This document shows positions 45,636-57,900 of a DNA stretch of 64,000 nucleotides, in pieces. The DNA lies in NCBI GenBank assembly GCA_032622095.1, contig CP136064.1, positions 50,722,073 to 50,786,072 of the forward strand. Direction: 5' to 3'. A program made the translations under genes and the position numbers. Under the pieces are notes generated by a model, which was not told the DNA's origin, searched no databases, and worked only from the letters and a program-made list of their open reading frames with translations. The first letter of the stretch is position 1. Every line of letters begins with the position of its first letter. The DNA comes from Siphonodentalium dalli (lineage: Eukaryota; Mollusca; Scaphopoda; Gadilida; Siphonodentaliidae).

Positions 45636-46884
45636 CATCTGAAACATTTTTAACTTTTCGACGCGCAGTGGAGCGATATATTCTGCGCCGTTTCATATAC
45701 ATAAGTACAACGTTATGGTTAGAAGGAACTAAGATGAATTACGTCCCTTTAGTATTCCACGGTGTACTCGCTTCCCGACTCTAGAACACATTTAGCTCAC
45801 TGATTCCTATAATGGCGGTCTGTAATTTATCCTTCGAGTGTAGGAATCAGGGAGCTAAATGTGTTCTAGAGTCGGGGAGCGAGTACACCGTGGAATGCTA
45901 AAGGTGAAGGTAACTGAAGAATGACCTTCACCTGATACATGCGACACGTTATTAAAGGATGACATCGCGTTTATTTGATTTGTACATAATATCTAAATAA
46001 TTTAAATTGGTGAATGAATGGGGCAATGGATTTTTGTGAGCGGGAAATTTATTTAACTAGCTGCTGTAATCCTGGGTTTTTCCAGATCAAATTTGGCTGT
46101 GAGATAGCCCTGTCGTAGACATGGGGAATTATTTTTAAAAGTAAACACATGACCTATGATTTTTCTTGCATTTTCGTGATCAACTGGTGTCAATCTAGCT
46201 GGGTAAACATCACTGGTATGGCTTGCAGGCTTCAATTCAGTGAATTTGGCCGAAACGTTAACACTGCCGCCTATGGGAAACCATTTAGTTCAGTGATTCC
46301 CGTAAGCGTGTCGTCTCGGGAGGAATGGAACACTGATCGGAGCCGGTTGGGCCAGGTACTGAACTATCGCACACGCACTATCGCACACGCACTATCGCAC
46401 ACGCTCTATCGCTAGAAGCGGAATCTCTCTTTTACGCGTTAATTTCCATACGGATGACGTGTTCTCATTACTCAGGTCGTTGTATCTTCTTGACGCCTAC
46501 GAGTTATTAAATCGGAAAATCTTCCATCAAGCACGTGGTGTCCAGTACCATTAATGTATTATTGATGAACCAACACGCCAAGTAATTCGGATGTTTGTCG
46601 GCAGATGGATGCTGACTTGCTTCAATAAATCTCTACCACAAAGGAAAAACAAAGGAGATGGCATCCAGTTAATTTGTGTTTCAAATGAACACTGATTAGT
46701 TGTTCATCACGCATACTGGTCTTTATACGTTTCGTATAGATCACGCCACGAATCTCTACTCAGGCTTCACCCGTAGATATCATACTCCACCTGTTTAAAA
46801 CCTGGAAACTGTTCCAGGATCTGTCCTGTTCTGGCGGGAACTTTATAACAGTGAACAAACAACGCTGGGAATATATTTCTTTGT

Positions 46885-47010
46885 TCATAACTGTTTCTTA
46901 ATAATGCATTCCACAAAAGATATATATCTTAAAACATATTTCAAGTAAATGCTGACATTCTTCAATATTGATATATTTTGAATAGAAAGGAGGCCGTATA
47001 TAATCTTACA
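46885..47010 (-). pseudogene. LINE C-terminal scrap, unit 3
   Basis: Indistinguishable by eye from unit 2. Confidence 0.68.
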
Positions 47011-47279
47011 CTCTAAATCGCATTGGGTTTTTAATTTTACCCAACACAATGGTACAAATAGCACCACGCGAGCGTTGGGTAAATTTTAACCTAATTTTTA
47101 CCCAACGCAGGGTAACAATTTACCCAATATCAATTTCCCTTCTGGGTTAGGCGATATTTTGTACCCGTAACTTAATAATGGGTAAATTGTTAGCCTGCGT
47201 TGAATAAAATTTAACAACCTTTGCGTGTTGCTATCTGCACCATTTTGTTGAGTAAAATATTACCCTACGCGATTTAGAG
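47011..47279. mobile_element. CTCTAAATCGC MITE, unit 3
   Basis: Same variants as unit 2, consistent with units 2 and 3 being the most recent duplicates. Confidence 0.85.
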
Positions 47280-47908
47280 CGTACTCGTGAAGGGTTCAGT
47301 ACTATTCAGGAATATATTTTCTCCACTAAATGTTGGCAAAATGTTCGCATACCAAAAGAATATGAGGCTCTTTGAAAGGTTTTCGTTGTCTGGATTTCCC
47401 GGTAACTACATATATATAAGGAAAACGAGACAGATTGGCGGCCATCATTATGTGCACGACCTTCTGTGTCTAGATTTTCTGGTGCCTTCACAAGTAAACT
47501 AAATTTGACAGCCGAATAGGTTGAATAAGAGTCGATATCCGATACTTATGAGATTAATGTCGTGTTGTGGATTCCGTGGCGTTATTAACAAGATTCATCC
47601 ATCGTAATCCCGCGAGAAATGACCGCCGCACTTCTATCGTACGATGCCCAGTGTCTAGATACGTGTTGTATCAATATCAAATAATATAACCCGAATTCGA
47701 TTATGTACAATCATGTCAGGTCAGGGCAGAAGTCAATGTATCATCTGTAAGTAACGATAACGAATGAGACTGGACCCAAAGGGAAATAAAATAATACTAT
47801 TATTGTTCCTGCATGTATGCTGTATGGCGGCAAATAGTTATATATTTTGTTTCCATATCCACGCCTTTGGTTCGAATACGATGTAACGTGCATGGTATGT
47901 ATAATTGT

Positions 47909-48461
47909 TTAACCCTTTCTATACTAAATGGCTCAATCGGTTAGGGGTACAAGTCCAAGCCGTTTCGCCCTCCAGCGCTGGCGATGAGGGTTCAAATCCA
48001 CATGTTTCCATCGTGGACTTTGTAACTCAAAATCGTTATCTGGTGGAGTTGCCAATTACTCGCCGATGGTCGGTGGTTTGCCGTACATGGCCGACGAGTT
48101 GATCTGCCATTGAAATAACTGTTAGATTAAGTGTGCATGCGGACTTCCTCCACCACTAAAACTGGCAATGTCGTGATATGTCCTTAGTTGCTGAAAGCGA
48201 CATTAAACCCCAACTATAGTAAATGGATTATACTATCATTCAGTTATAAAAATGTACATGGAACAATCTAATATTCGTTTAGAGGGGTGTTCCGGTACCA
48301 AAAGCAGACGGCAGACAGAAAAAAACATTGAGCAGAACAAAATACATATTCATTGGTAGAAATGTTCAGATAATAAGTTCAACAAACGACCTATAATATG
48401 TTGAACTTATTATCTTGGAACTACTCATTCGTAAATGAGTATTTAGTGTGGAAAGGGTTAA
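47909..48461. mobile_element. TTAA element with SINE, unit 3
   Basis: One base longer than in unit 2 (an A-run). AGCAGAACAAAAT replaces AGCAGAAAAAAAT, a change shared with unit 4. Confidence 0.75.
47922..48220 (+). mobile_element. tRNA-derived SINE, unit 3
   Basis: A and B boxes are intact. It reads GGGGTACAAG, shared with unit 4 but not with units 1 and 2. Confidence 0.8.
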
Positions 48462-49699
48462 CATCTGAAACATTTTTAACTTTTCGACGCGCAGTGGAGC
48501 GATATATTCTGCGCCGTTTCATATACATAAGTACAACGTTATGGTTAGAAGGAACTAAGATGAATTACGTCCCTTTAGTATTCCACGGTGTACTCGCTTC
48601 CCGACTCTAGAACACATTTAGCTCACTGATTCCTATAATGGCGGTCTGTACTTTATCCTTCGAGTGTAGGAATCAGGGAGCTAAATGTGTTCTAGAGTCG
48701 GGGAGCGAGTACACCGTGGAATGCTAAAGGTGAAGGTAACTGAAGAATGACCTTCACCTGATACATGCGACACGTTATTAAAGGATGACATCGCGTTTAT
48801 TTGATTTGTACATAATATCTAAATAATTTAAATTGGTGAATGAATGGGGCAATGGATTTTTGTGAGCGGGAAATTTATTTAACTAGCTGCTGTAGTCCTG
48901 GGTTTTTCCAGATCAAATTTGGCTGTGAGATAGCCCTGTCGTAGACATGGGGAATTATTTTTAAAAGTAAACACATGACCTATAATTTTTCTTGCATTTT
49001 CGTGATCAACTGGTGTCAATCTAGCTGGGTAAACATCACTGGTATGGCTTGCAGGCTTTAATTCAGTGAATTTGGCCGAAACGTTAACACTGCCGCCTAT
49101 GGGAAACCATTTAGTTCAGTGATTCCCGTAAGCGTGTCGTCTCGAGAGGAATGGAACACTGATCGGAGTCGGTTGGGCCAGGTACTGAACTATCGCACAC
49201 GCACTATCGCACACGCACTATCGCTAGAAGCGGAATCTCTCTTTTACGCGTTAATTTCCATACGGATGACGTGTTCTCATTACTCAGGTCGTTGTATCTT
49301 CTTGACGCCTACGAGTTATTAAATCGGAAAATCTTCCATCAAGCACGTGGTGTCCAGTACCATTAATGTATTATTGATAAACCAACACGCCAAGTAATTC
49401 GGATGTTTGTCGGCAGATGGATGCTGACTTGCTTCAATAAATCTCTACCACAAAGGAAAAACAAAGGAGATGGCATCCAGTTAATTTGTGTTTCAAATGA
49501 ACACTGATTAGTTGTTCATCACGCATACTGGTCTTTATACGTTTCGTATAGATCACGCCACGAATCTCTACTCAGGCTTCACCCGTAGATATCATACTCC
49601 ACCTGTTTAAAACCTGGAAACTGTTCCAGGATCTGTCCTGTTCTGGCGGGAACTTTATAACAGTGAACAAACAACGCTGGGAATATATTTCTTTGTTCA

Positions 49700-49824
49700 T
49701 AACTGTTTCTTAATAATGTATTCCACAAAAGATATATATATCTTAAAACATGTTTCAAGTAAATGCTGACATTCTTCAATATTGATATATTTTGAATAGA
49801 AAGGAGGCCGTATATAATCTTACA
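49700..49824 (-). pseudogene. LINE C-terminal scrap, unit 4
   Basis: YLKHVLRYI as in unit 1, with an added TA in an AT run that shifts the frame after this point. Confidence 0.65.
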
Positions 49825-50094
49825 CTCTAAATCGCATTGGGTTTAAAATTTTACCCAACACAATGGTACAAATAGCACCACGCGAGCGTTGGGTAAATTT
49901 TAACCAATGTTTTTACTCATCGCAGGGTAACAATTTACCCAATATCAATTTCCCTTCTGCGTTAAACGATTTTTGTACCCGTAACTTAACAATTGGTAAA
50001 TTGTTAGCCTGCGTTGAATAAAATTTACCCAACCTTTGCGTGTTGCTATCTGCACCATTTTGTTGAGTAAAATTTTACCCTACGCGATTTAGAG
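49825..50094. mobile_element. CTCTAAATCGC MITE, unit 4
   Basis: Shares the CAATGTTTTTACTCATCGCA variant with unit 1. It has private changes near 49960-49970. Confidence 0.85.
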
Positions 50095-50766
50095 CATGCT
50101 CGTGAAGGGTTCAGTACTATTCAGGAATATATTTTCTCCAATAAATGTTGGCAAAATGTTCGCATACCAAAAGAATATGAGGCTCTTTGAAAGGTTTTCG
50201 TTGTCTGGATTTCCCGGTAACTACATATATATAAGGAAAACGAGACAGATTGGCGGCCATCATTATGTGCACGACCTTCTGTGTCTAGATTTTCTGGTGC
50301 CTTCACAAGTAAACTAAATTTGACAGCCGAATAGGTTGAATAAGAGTCGATATCCGATACTTATGAGATTAATGTCGTGTTGTATAATTTACGTTCAATA
50401 GAATCACGAACCGCTCTCATATCACGGAGTGGATTCCGTGGCGTTATTAACAAGATTCATCCATCGTAATCCCGCGAGAAATGACCGCTGCACTTCTATC
50501 GTACGATTCCCAGTGTCTAGATACGTGTTGTATCAATATCAAATAATATAACCCGAATTCGATTATGTACAATCATGTCAGGTCAGGGCAGAAGTCAATG
50601 TATCATCTGTAAGTAACGATAACGAATGAGACTGGACCCAAAGGGAAATAAAATAATACTATTATTGTTCCTGTATGCTGTATGACGGCAAATAGTTATA
50701 TATTTTGTTTTCATATCCACGCCTTTGGTTCGAATACGATGTAACGTGCATGGTATGTATAATTGT

Positions 50767-51318
50767 TTAACCCTTTCTATACTAAATGGCTCAATCGGTT
50801 AGGGGTACAAGTCCAAGCCGTTTCGCCCTCCAGCGCTGGCGATGAGGGTTCAAATCCACATGTTTCCATCGTGGACTTTGTAACTCAAAATCGTTATCTG
50901 GTGGAGTTGCCAATTACTCGCCGATGGTCGGTGGTTTGCCGTACATGGCCGACGAGTTGATCTGCCATTGAAATAACTGTTAGATTAAGTGTGCATGCGG
51001 ACTTCCTCCACCACTAAAACTGGCAATGTCGTGATATGTCCTTAGTTGCTGAAAGCGACATTAAACCCCAACTATAGTAAATGGATTATGCTATCATTCA
51101 GTTATAAAAATGTACATGGAACAATCTAATATTCGTTTAGAGGGGTGTTCCGGTACCAAAAGCAGACGGCAGACAGAAAAAACATTGAGCAGAACAAAAT
51201 ACATATTCATTGGTAGAAATGTTCAGATAATAAGTTCAACAAACGACCTATAATATGTTGATCTTATTATCTTGGAACTACTCATTCGTAAATGAGTATT
51301 TAGTGTGGAAAGGGTTAA
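50767..51318. mobile_element. TTAA element with SINE, unit 4
   Basis: Both termini are intact. About 115 bp downstream, at 51432, the repeat unit ends and the sequence becomes unrelated (GTTTTTACAGGG). Confidence 0.75.
50780..51078 (+). mobile_element. tRNA-derived SINE, unit 4
   Basis: A and B boxes are intact, and the sequence is as in unit 3. Confidence 0.8.
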
Positions 51319-51650
51319 CATCTGAAACATTTTTAACTTTTCGACGCGCAGTGGAGCGATATATTCTGCGCCGTTTCATATACATAAGTACAACGTTATG
51401 GTTAGAAGGAACTAAGATGAATTACGTCCCTTTCGTTTTTACAGGGTATCTCGAATACGAGTTAAAAAATTCTGCGCGCGATTGGCGTTTTATATGTGAA
51501 ATAAATTTACAAGTTCAAGAAATATAATACCCATATAGCATGCAAAAACGTGTGCGTTTCCAAGTCTGAAAAGCGTTCGTGTCTAAACAATGGCTGTACA
51601 TTGCCTTCCTCGTATATCTCATGTGTTTTAAATAAACAAATTGAAATTCT

Positions 51651-52231
51651 AACCTTATGTGATAGGAATTTACCGCGACCTATATATATGTAATAAAAAA
51701 AATATATATGATTTTTACCCTATGCCAATGAATTCTCTTATATATGCGAGTCGACCATAGGTCGCTTCGCATATATAAGAGAATGTATTGGCCTAACAAT
51801 TTTTTATCATTTTTTTAAAATAAATGTTTCTGACAATTTTTAGGACATAAAATAAAAAAACATCCATTACCCTACAGGGAGCCCCACACATATAATAGAA
51901 GCCTATAGAAGAGTGTCGTCTGCTCATGTTTGTCTGGGGCTCTGTATGGGTGAAATTATAAAATTGTTAAAGAATAAAAGAAAAAATTATTAAAATTGTA
52001 AAAAATTGTTAGGCCAATGCATTCTCTTATATATGCGAGGCGACCTATGGTCGACTCGCATATATCAGGGTGAAAAAATCCCGACTTACGACTGGATTTG
52101 ATATGGCGGGTCACATATGTGCATGCTAAGCGTGTCGGTATTGGTCAAATAACGGGGATCACATGTTTGAAGACGAGGGGAGACATTAATATATAACCTT
52201 ATGTGATAGGAATTTACCGCGACCTATATAT
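51651..52231. repeat. Perfect 37-bp direct repeats flanking a 507-bp segment
   Basis: AACCTTATGTGATAGGAATT plus TACCGCGACCTATATAT occurs at 51651-51687 and again at 52195-52231. Between the copies lies a hairpin-cassette element (51710-52118) and about 75 bp of other sequence. 37 bp is long for a target duplication, so a local duplication or repair event is an alternative. Confidence 0.85.
51710..52118. mobile_element. GTGACCCGCC TIR element, left end truncated
   Basis: The right end is complete (CCCGACTTACGACTGGATTT..GGCGGGTCACATAT). The left end begins only at GATTTTTACCCTATGCC, so about 40 bp of the terminus are lost. The right hairpin is also cut: after GACTCGCATATAT the text goes straight to CAGGG. 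The central GAGCCCCACACA hairpin and spacer lie in the opposite orientation to the copy at 25806. Confidence 0.8.
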
Positions 52232-52345
52232 GGAGTGATGGAGAGTATCCCACTGGATATAAAATATTTTCGCGGCATCTCGGAGAGTATACAGTTCGTA
52301 ATTGTAAAGGGGGTACACGACATCCATAAATGTTTCAACACTCAG

Positions 52346-52716
52346 TTAACCCTTTACCCAACAAACCGGCCAAAAACGGCCAAATAAAGCTGCAACAGCC
52401 TAAATTATCTTGGGTCTGTCTCAATAAAACCATACAAATATGGATATCATTGGAACCGGCTCATTGACCACATTGTGATGGTTACAGTTATATGCCCTGT
52501 GCCAATGCATTCTCTTATATATGCGAGTCGACCATAGGTCGACTCGCATATATAAGAGAATGCATTGACCATTTTTTCTTACATTCTTTAACAATTTTAT
52601 AATTTTTAATGTGTTAAGCCAATGCATTCTCTTATATATGCGAGGCGACCTATGGTCGACTCGCATATATAAGAGAATGCATTGGCACAGGGCCGTTCTG
52701 TTGGGTAAAGGGTTAA
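52346..52716. mobile_element. TTAA-flanked palindromic MITE, intact copy
   Basis: TTAA at 52346-52349 and 52713-52716 flank CCCTTTACCCAACA and its complement. The left segment (CCGGCCAAAAACGGCCAAAT to GGTTACAGTTATATG) matches 20373-20515. The double-hairpin cassette follows (52495-52692), and the right end CGTTCTGTTGGGTAAAGGG matches the copy at 7486. It links the two other copies into one family. Confidence 0.88.
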
Positions 52717-52872
52717 AATGCAATTCGCGATGTCACAATAGCCTAACATGTAAAAACAAGTATATGATATATACACAGTATATTAAACATCTATTATATA
52801 TTTTGGAAGATCTGTCTGTGTGTGTGTCTGTCTGTGTGTCTGTAATCGATGGACTCGAAAACGGCCGAGCTG
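52717..52872. other. Short unique stretch with GT/TCTG microsatellite
   Basis: TCTGTCTGTGTGTGTGTCTG near 52810-52845 precedes the 131-bp repeats. Such TCTG runs before this kind of repeat suggest the whole is one element, but its left border is not defined. Confidence 0.5.
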
Positions 52873-53520
52873 ATTTCGATGAAACTTGGTATGTGTGGGT
52901 ATTTTCGGCCGGGGAGTGACATAGGCCTATTAATTTGCCCGTGCGACGTGACCTTGACCTTGAAATCGGGTAATTTCAAGGTCAAACGCCCGAATATCAC
53001 GGGATTTCGATGAAACTTGGTATGTGGGTGTATTTTCGGCCGGGGAGTGGCATAAACCTATTAATTTGCCCGTGCGACGTGATCTTGACCATGAAATCGG
53101 GTCATTTCAAGGTCAAACGCCCGAATATCACGGGATTTCGATGAAACTTGGTATGTGGGGATAGTTTCGTATGGGGAGTCTCATAAGCATATTCATTTGC
53201 CCGTGCGACGTGACCTTGACCTTGAAATCGGGTCAATTCAAGGTCAAATCGCCAATTTTGATGGTATTTCGACGAAATTTTATACATAGGGTTACTTTTG
53301 TCCACTGGGTGTTTTGGACGGGTCAAATCGTTACCCCGACCTGACCTTGACCTTCAAAATGATCAATTCAAGGTCAAATCGGGTAAAACCGGATGGATTT
53401 CGACGGGTACTTTTGTCGGGTACTTTTGTTCGGGCAGTGTTTTGGACGGGTCAAATCGTGACCCCACTTGACCTTCAAAATAGACAATTCAAGGTCAAAG
53501 CCCGGACGAAGTCGGGTCAC
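52873..53520. repeat. 131-bp tandem repeat, five units, dense in TCAAGGTCA sites
   Basis: Units start at ATTTCGATGAAACTTGG: 52873, 53004, 53135, 53266 and 53397, an exact 131-bp spacing despite sequence divergence in the last two. Each contains CCCGTGCGACGTGACCTTGA-like text and a following TTCAAGGTCAAA. Counting both strands, about ten exact TCAAGGTCA/TGACCTTGA nonamers occur in ~540 bp, some overlapping as TGACCTTGACCTTGA. The short frames here are fortuitous. Confidence 0.92.
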
Positions 53521-54126
53521 CTTCTAGTTATATATATAATTGTAGCACTGTTAATGCTGTCCGCTGTGTTTATAATATCAATAACGGTCCTTCCCTTGGC
53601 GATAATAAAAATCTTTAAACTTAAACATGTTTGTCCTTCAGTAATGTCATGAAATCCCTGACGCCTAAAATTAACGATTACGCCAATCCCAGAATTTTCC
53701 GTAATTTCACGAATTTACTGAAACGTTCAGGGAATACACGTAATTACTTATTTCACTGATTTACTGTAACATTTATAGGGTAATCAAGCTTCGCGCTGAA
53801 TGAGATGGGACAAGTATAAAGTGATAAGCCGCTGAATTTAACAGGATTTGGAATAGCGTGGCACCGCCATTTCTCGCAGAATATCCCACGCGGAGGGCTT
53901 GTTTTTGGTGTCGAACGAAATAAAAGCTTGATATTCACTCCAACCCAAACGTACTATACAGTGAAGACCAATTTCAAATTGCAGAGATTTACTTGCAAGT
54001 TTAAGGGGTAATTGCAGGATGTTGTGGTCCTTGTGGATGCTGTTCTTGCACAATATTGCAAGACATATTGGGTCTATATAGAAACTTCAAATTTTTGCGG
54101 TATGAAAAAGAATATTGTGTTAAAAT
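53521..54126. other. No gene recognised; left flank of the satellite
   Basis: AT-rich. ACGTAATTACTTATTTCACTG and neighbouring GTAATTTCACGAATTTACTG are loosely repetitive near 53700-53770. Nothing else is recognised. Confidence 0.5.
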
Positions 54127-54544
54127 GTTTAAGTAGTGCATGACGCTATATCAGGGTTATGCACACGACTCTTAGCTGCATGTTTAGGTGATGCGTGACG
54201 CTATATCAGGGTTATGCACACGACTCTTAGCTGCATGTTTAGGTGATGCGTGACGCTATATCAGGGTTATGCAAACGACTCTTAGATGCATGTTTAAGTG
54301 ATGCATGACGCTATATCAGGGGTATGCACGACTCTTAGCTCCACGTTTAAGTGATGCATGACGCTATATCAGGGTTATGCACACGACTCTTAGATGCATG
54401 TTTAAGTGATGCATGACTGCATGTTAAGTGATGCATGACACTATATCAGGGATATGCAAGACTCTTAGCTGCATGTTTAAGTGGTGCATGACGCTATATA
54501 TATCAGGGATATGCACGACTATTAGCTGCATGTTTAAGTGGTGC
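54127..54544. repeat. 53-55-bp satellite, outlying block (about 8 monomers)
   Basis: Monomers of the same family as the main array. Several here have the 55-bp form (ATGCACACGACTC instead of ATGCACGACTC), one is truncated (near 54413-54430), and one has TATATATATC. Such irregular monomers are usual at a satellite edge. Confidence 0.95.
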
Positions 54545-54932
54545 TACTAATAACTTTATTAATATAAGTATATTGTATTGTCTGCTGTACGATAATGACT
54601 TCCAAAGTGAACTACGCTATCTTGATTTACTGAAATAACTCATCGCATTGTGATGTATCTATATATGTATACATATTAAGCGCACACACACACATATTCA
54701 CGATTTTTAGTATCGGCTGACTAGTCGGCATAATAAACTCCGGCACCGAATCTGTGTTTTTTAATTTGCTCGCCCACAACTACGTCATCCGTAGTTTAGT
54801 CACGGAAATCTCCGAATATCGGTTATGGTATTATTTATTAATTTCTCGGCTTATTTATTATCCGATCGGAATGGGACATGGGACGGGGATGGCTTTCCTA
54901 TTGCGATTGGTAGTTTCTAGACCGAATAAATC
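54545..54932. mobile_element. 388-bp sequence interrupting the satellite
   Basis: The array stops after TTTAAGTGGTGC (54533-54544) and resumes with TTTAAGTGATGC (54934-54945). The differing base is one at which satellite monomers commonly vary. The sequence between has a (CA)n run near 54684 and a 62-codon frame but no known element motif. The flanking 12-mers could be a target duplication or simply adjacent monomers. Confidence 0.5.
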
Positions 54933-57900
54933 ATTTAAGTGATGCATGACGCTATATCAGGGGTATGCACGACTATTAGCTGCATGTTCAAGTGGTGCAT
55001 GGCGCTATATAAGGGTTATGCACACGACTCTTAGCTGCATGTTTAAGTGATGCATGACGCTATATCAGGGATAGGCACCCGTGCGACTATTAGCTGCATG
55101 CATATAGTGGTGCATGGCGCTATATCATGGTTATGCACACGACTCTTAGTTGCATGTTTAAGTGGTGCATGACGCTATATCAGGGGTATGCACGACTATT
55201 AGCTGCATGTTTAAGTGGTGCATGGCGCTATATCATGGTTATGCACACGACTCCTAGCTGCATGTTTAAGTGGTGCATGGCGCTATATCAGGGATATGCA
55301 CGACTCTTAGCTGCACGTTTAAGTGATGCATGACGCTATATCAGGGGTATGCACGACTCTTAGCTGCATGTTTAAGTGGTGCATGACGCTATATCAGGGA
55401 TATGTACGACTCTTAGCTGTACGTTTAAGTGATGCATGACGCTATATCAGGGGTATGCACGACTCTTAGCTGCATGTTTAAGTGATGCATGACGCTATAT
55501 CAGGGGTATGCACGACTCTTAGCTGCACGTTTAAGTGATGCATGACGCTATATCAGGGATATGCACGACTATTAGCTGCACGTTTAAGTGATGCATGACG
55601 CTATATCAGGGATATGCACGACTATTAGCTGCATGTTTAAGTGGTGCATGACGCTATATCAGGGATATGCACGACTATTAGCTGGATGTTTAAGTGGTGC
55701 ATGACGCTATATCAGGGTTATGCACGACTATTAGCTGCATGTTTAAGTGGTGCATGGCGCTATATCAGGGATATGCACGACTATTAGCTGCATGTTTAAG
55801 TGATGCATGGCGCTATATCAGGGGTATGCACGACTCTTAGCTGCACGTTTAAGTGGTGCATGACGCTATATCAGGGATATGCACGACTATTAGCTGCATG
55901 TTTAAGTGATGCATGGCGCTATATCAGGGATATGCACGACTCTTAGCTCCACGTTTAAGTGATGCATGACGCTATATCAGGGGTATGCACGACTCTTAGC
56001 TCCACGTTTAAGTGATGCATGGCGCTATATCAGGGATATGCACGACTCTTAGCTGCATGTTTAAGTGGTGCATGACGCTATATCAGGGGTATGCACGACT
56101 CTTATCTGCATGTTTAAGTGGTGCATGACGCTATATCAGGGATATGCACGACTATTAGCTGCACGTTTAAGTGATGCATGACGCTATATCAGGGGTATGC
56201 ACGACTCTTAGCTCCACGTTTAAGTGGTGCATGACGCTATATCAGGGATATGCACGACTATTAGCTGCATGTTTAAGTGATGCATGACGCTATATCAGGG
56301 GTATGCACGACTCTTAGCTCCACGTTTAAGTGGTGCATGACGCTATATCAAGGATATGCACGACTATTAGCTGCATGTTTAAGTGGTGCATGGCGCTATA
56401 TCAGGGATATGCACGACTATTAGCTGCACGTTTAAGTGATGCATGACGCTATATCAGGGGTATGCACGACTCTTAGCTCCACGTTTAAGTGGTGCATGAC
56501 GCTATATCAGGGATATGCACGACTATTAGCTGCATGTTTAAGTGGTGCATGGCGCTATATCGGGGATATGCACGACTATTAGCTGCATGTTTAAGTGGTG
56601 CATGGCGCTATATCGGGGATATGCACGACTATTAGCTGCATGTTTAAGTGATGCATGACGCTATATCAGGGATATGCACGACTATTAGCTGCATGTTTAA
56701 GTGATGCATGACGCTATATCAGGGATATGCACGACTATTAGCTGCATGTTTAAGTGGTGCATGACGCTATATCAGGGATATGCACGACTATTAGCTGCAT
56801 GTTTAAGTGATGCATGACGCTATATCAGGGATATGCACGACTATTAGCTGCATGTTTAAGTGGTGCATGGCGCTATATCAGGGGTATGCACGACTCTTAG
56901 CTGCATGTTTAAGTGATGCATGACGCTATATCAGGGATATGCACGACTCTTAGCTGCACGTTTAAGTGGTGCATGACGCTATATCAGGGATATGCACGAC
57001 TATTAGCTGCATGTTTAAGTGATGCATGACGCTATATCAGGGGTATGCACGACTATTAGCTGCATGTTTAAGTGATGCATGGCGCTATATCAGGGATATG
57101 CACGACTATTAGCTGCATGTTTAAGTGATGCATGACGCTATATCAGGGATATGCACGACTATTAGCTGCATGTTTAAGTGGTGCATGGCGCTATATCAGG
57201 GGTATGCACGACTATTAGCTGCATGTTTAAGTGATGCATGACGCTATATCAGGGATATGCACGACTATTAGCTGCACGTTTAAGTGGTGCATGGCGCTAT
57301 ATCAGGGATATGCACGACTATTAGCTGCACGTTTAAGTGGTGCATGACGCTATATCAGGGATATGCACGACTATTAGCTGCACGTTTAAGTGGTGCATGA
57401 CGCTATATCAGGGATATGCACGACTATTAGCTGCATGTTTAAGTGGTGCATGGCGCTATATCATGGTTATGCACGACTATTAGCTGCATGTTTAAGTGAT
57501 GCATGACGCTATATCATGGTTATGCACGACTATTAGCTGCATGTTTAAGTGGTGCATGGCGCTATATCAGGGGTATGCACGACTCTTAGCTCCACGTTTA
57601 AGTGATGCATGACGCTATATCAGGGGTATGCACGATTCTTAGCTCCACGTTTAAGTGATGCATGACGCTATATCAGGGATATGCACGACTATTAGCTGCA
57701 CGTTTAAGTGGTGCATGACGCTATATCAGGGATATGCACGACTATTAGCTGCATGTTTAAGTGATGCATGACGCTATATCATGGTTATGCACGACTATTA
57801 GCTGCATGTTTAAGTGGTGCATGGCGCTATATCAGGGATATGCACGACTCTTAGCTGCATGTTTAAGTGATGCATGACGCTATATCATGGATATGCACGA

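Larger units (their letters stand above)
40098..51432. repeat. Macrosatellite: four tandem units of ~2.83 kb
   Basis: Units start at AGTATTCCACGG: 40098, 42925, 45751 and 48577, ending at 51432. The spacings are 2827, 2826, 2826 and 2856 bp. Identity is very high. Unit 4 has an extra ~46-bp segment near 50378-50425. Unit 1 keeps an extra copy of the palindrome spacer (about 40652-40682). Every unit holds, in order, a palindrome, a LINE C-terminal scrap on the minus strand, a TIR MITE, and a TTAA element containing a tRNA-SINE. The repeating 60-90-codon frames in the units are readings of these elements, not genes. Confidence 0.97.

Noticed and set aside
40497-51527. Family of small 60-90-residue genes repeated four times
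   Set aside because: They repeat only because the 2.83-kb unit does. They lie in palindromes, the SINE and the TTAA element, and the variants include frameshifts.
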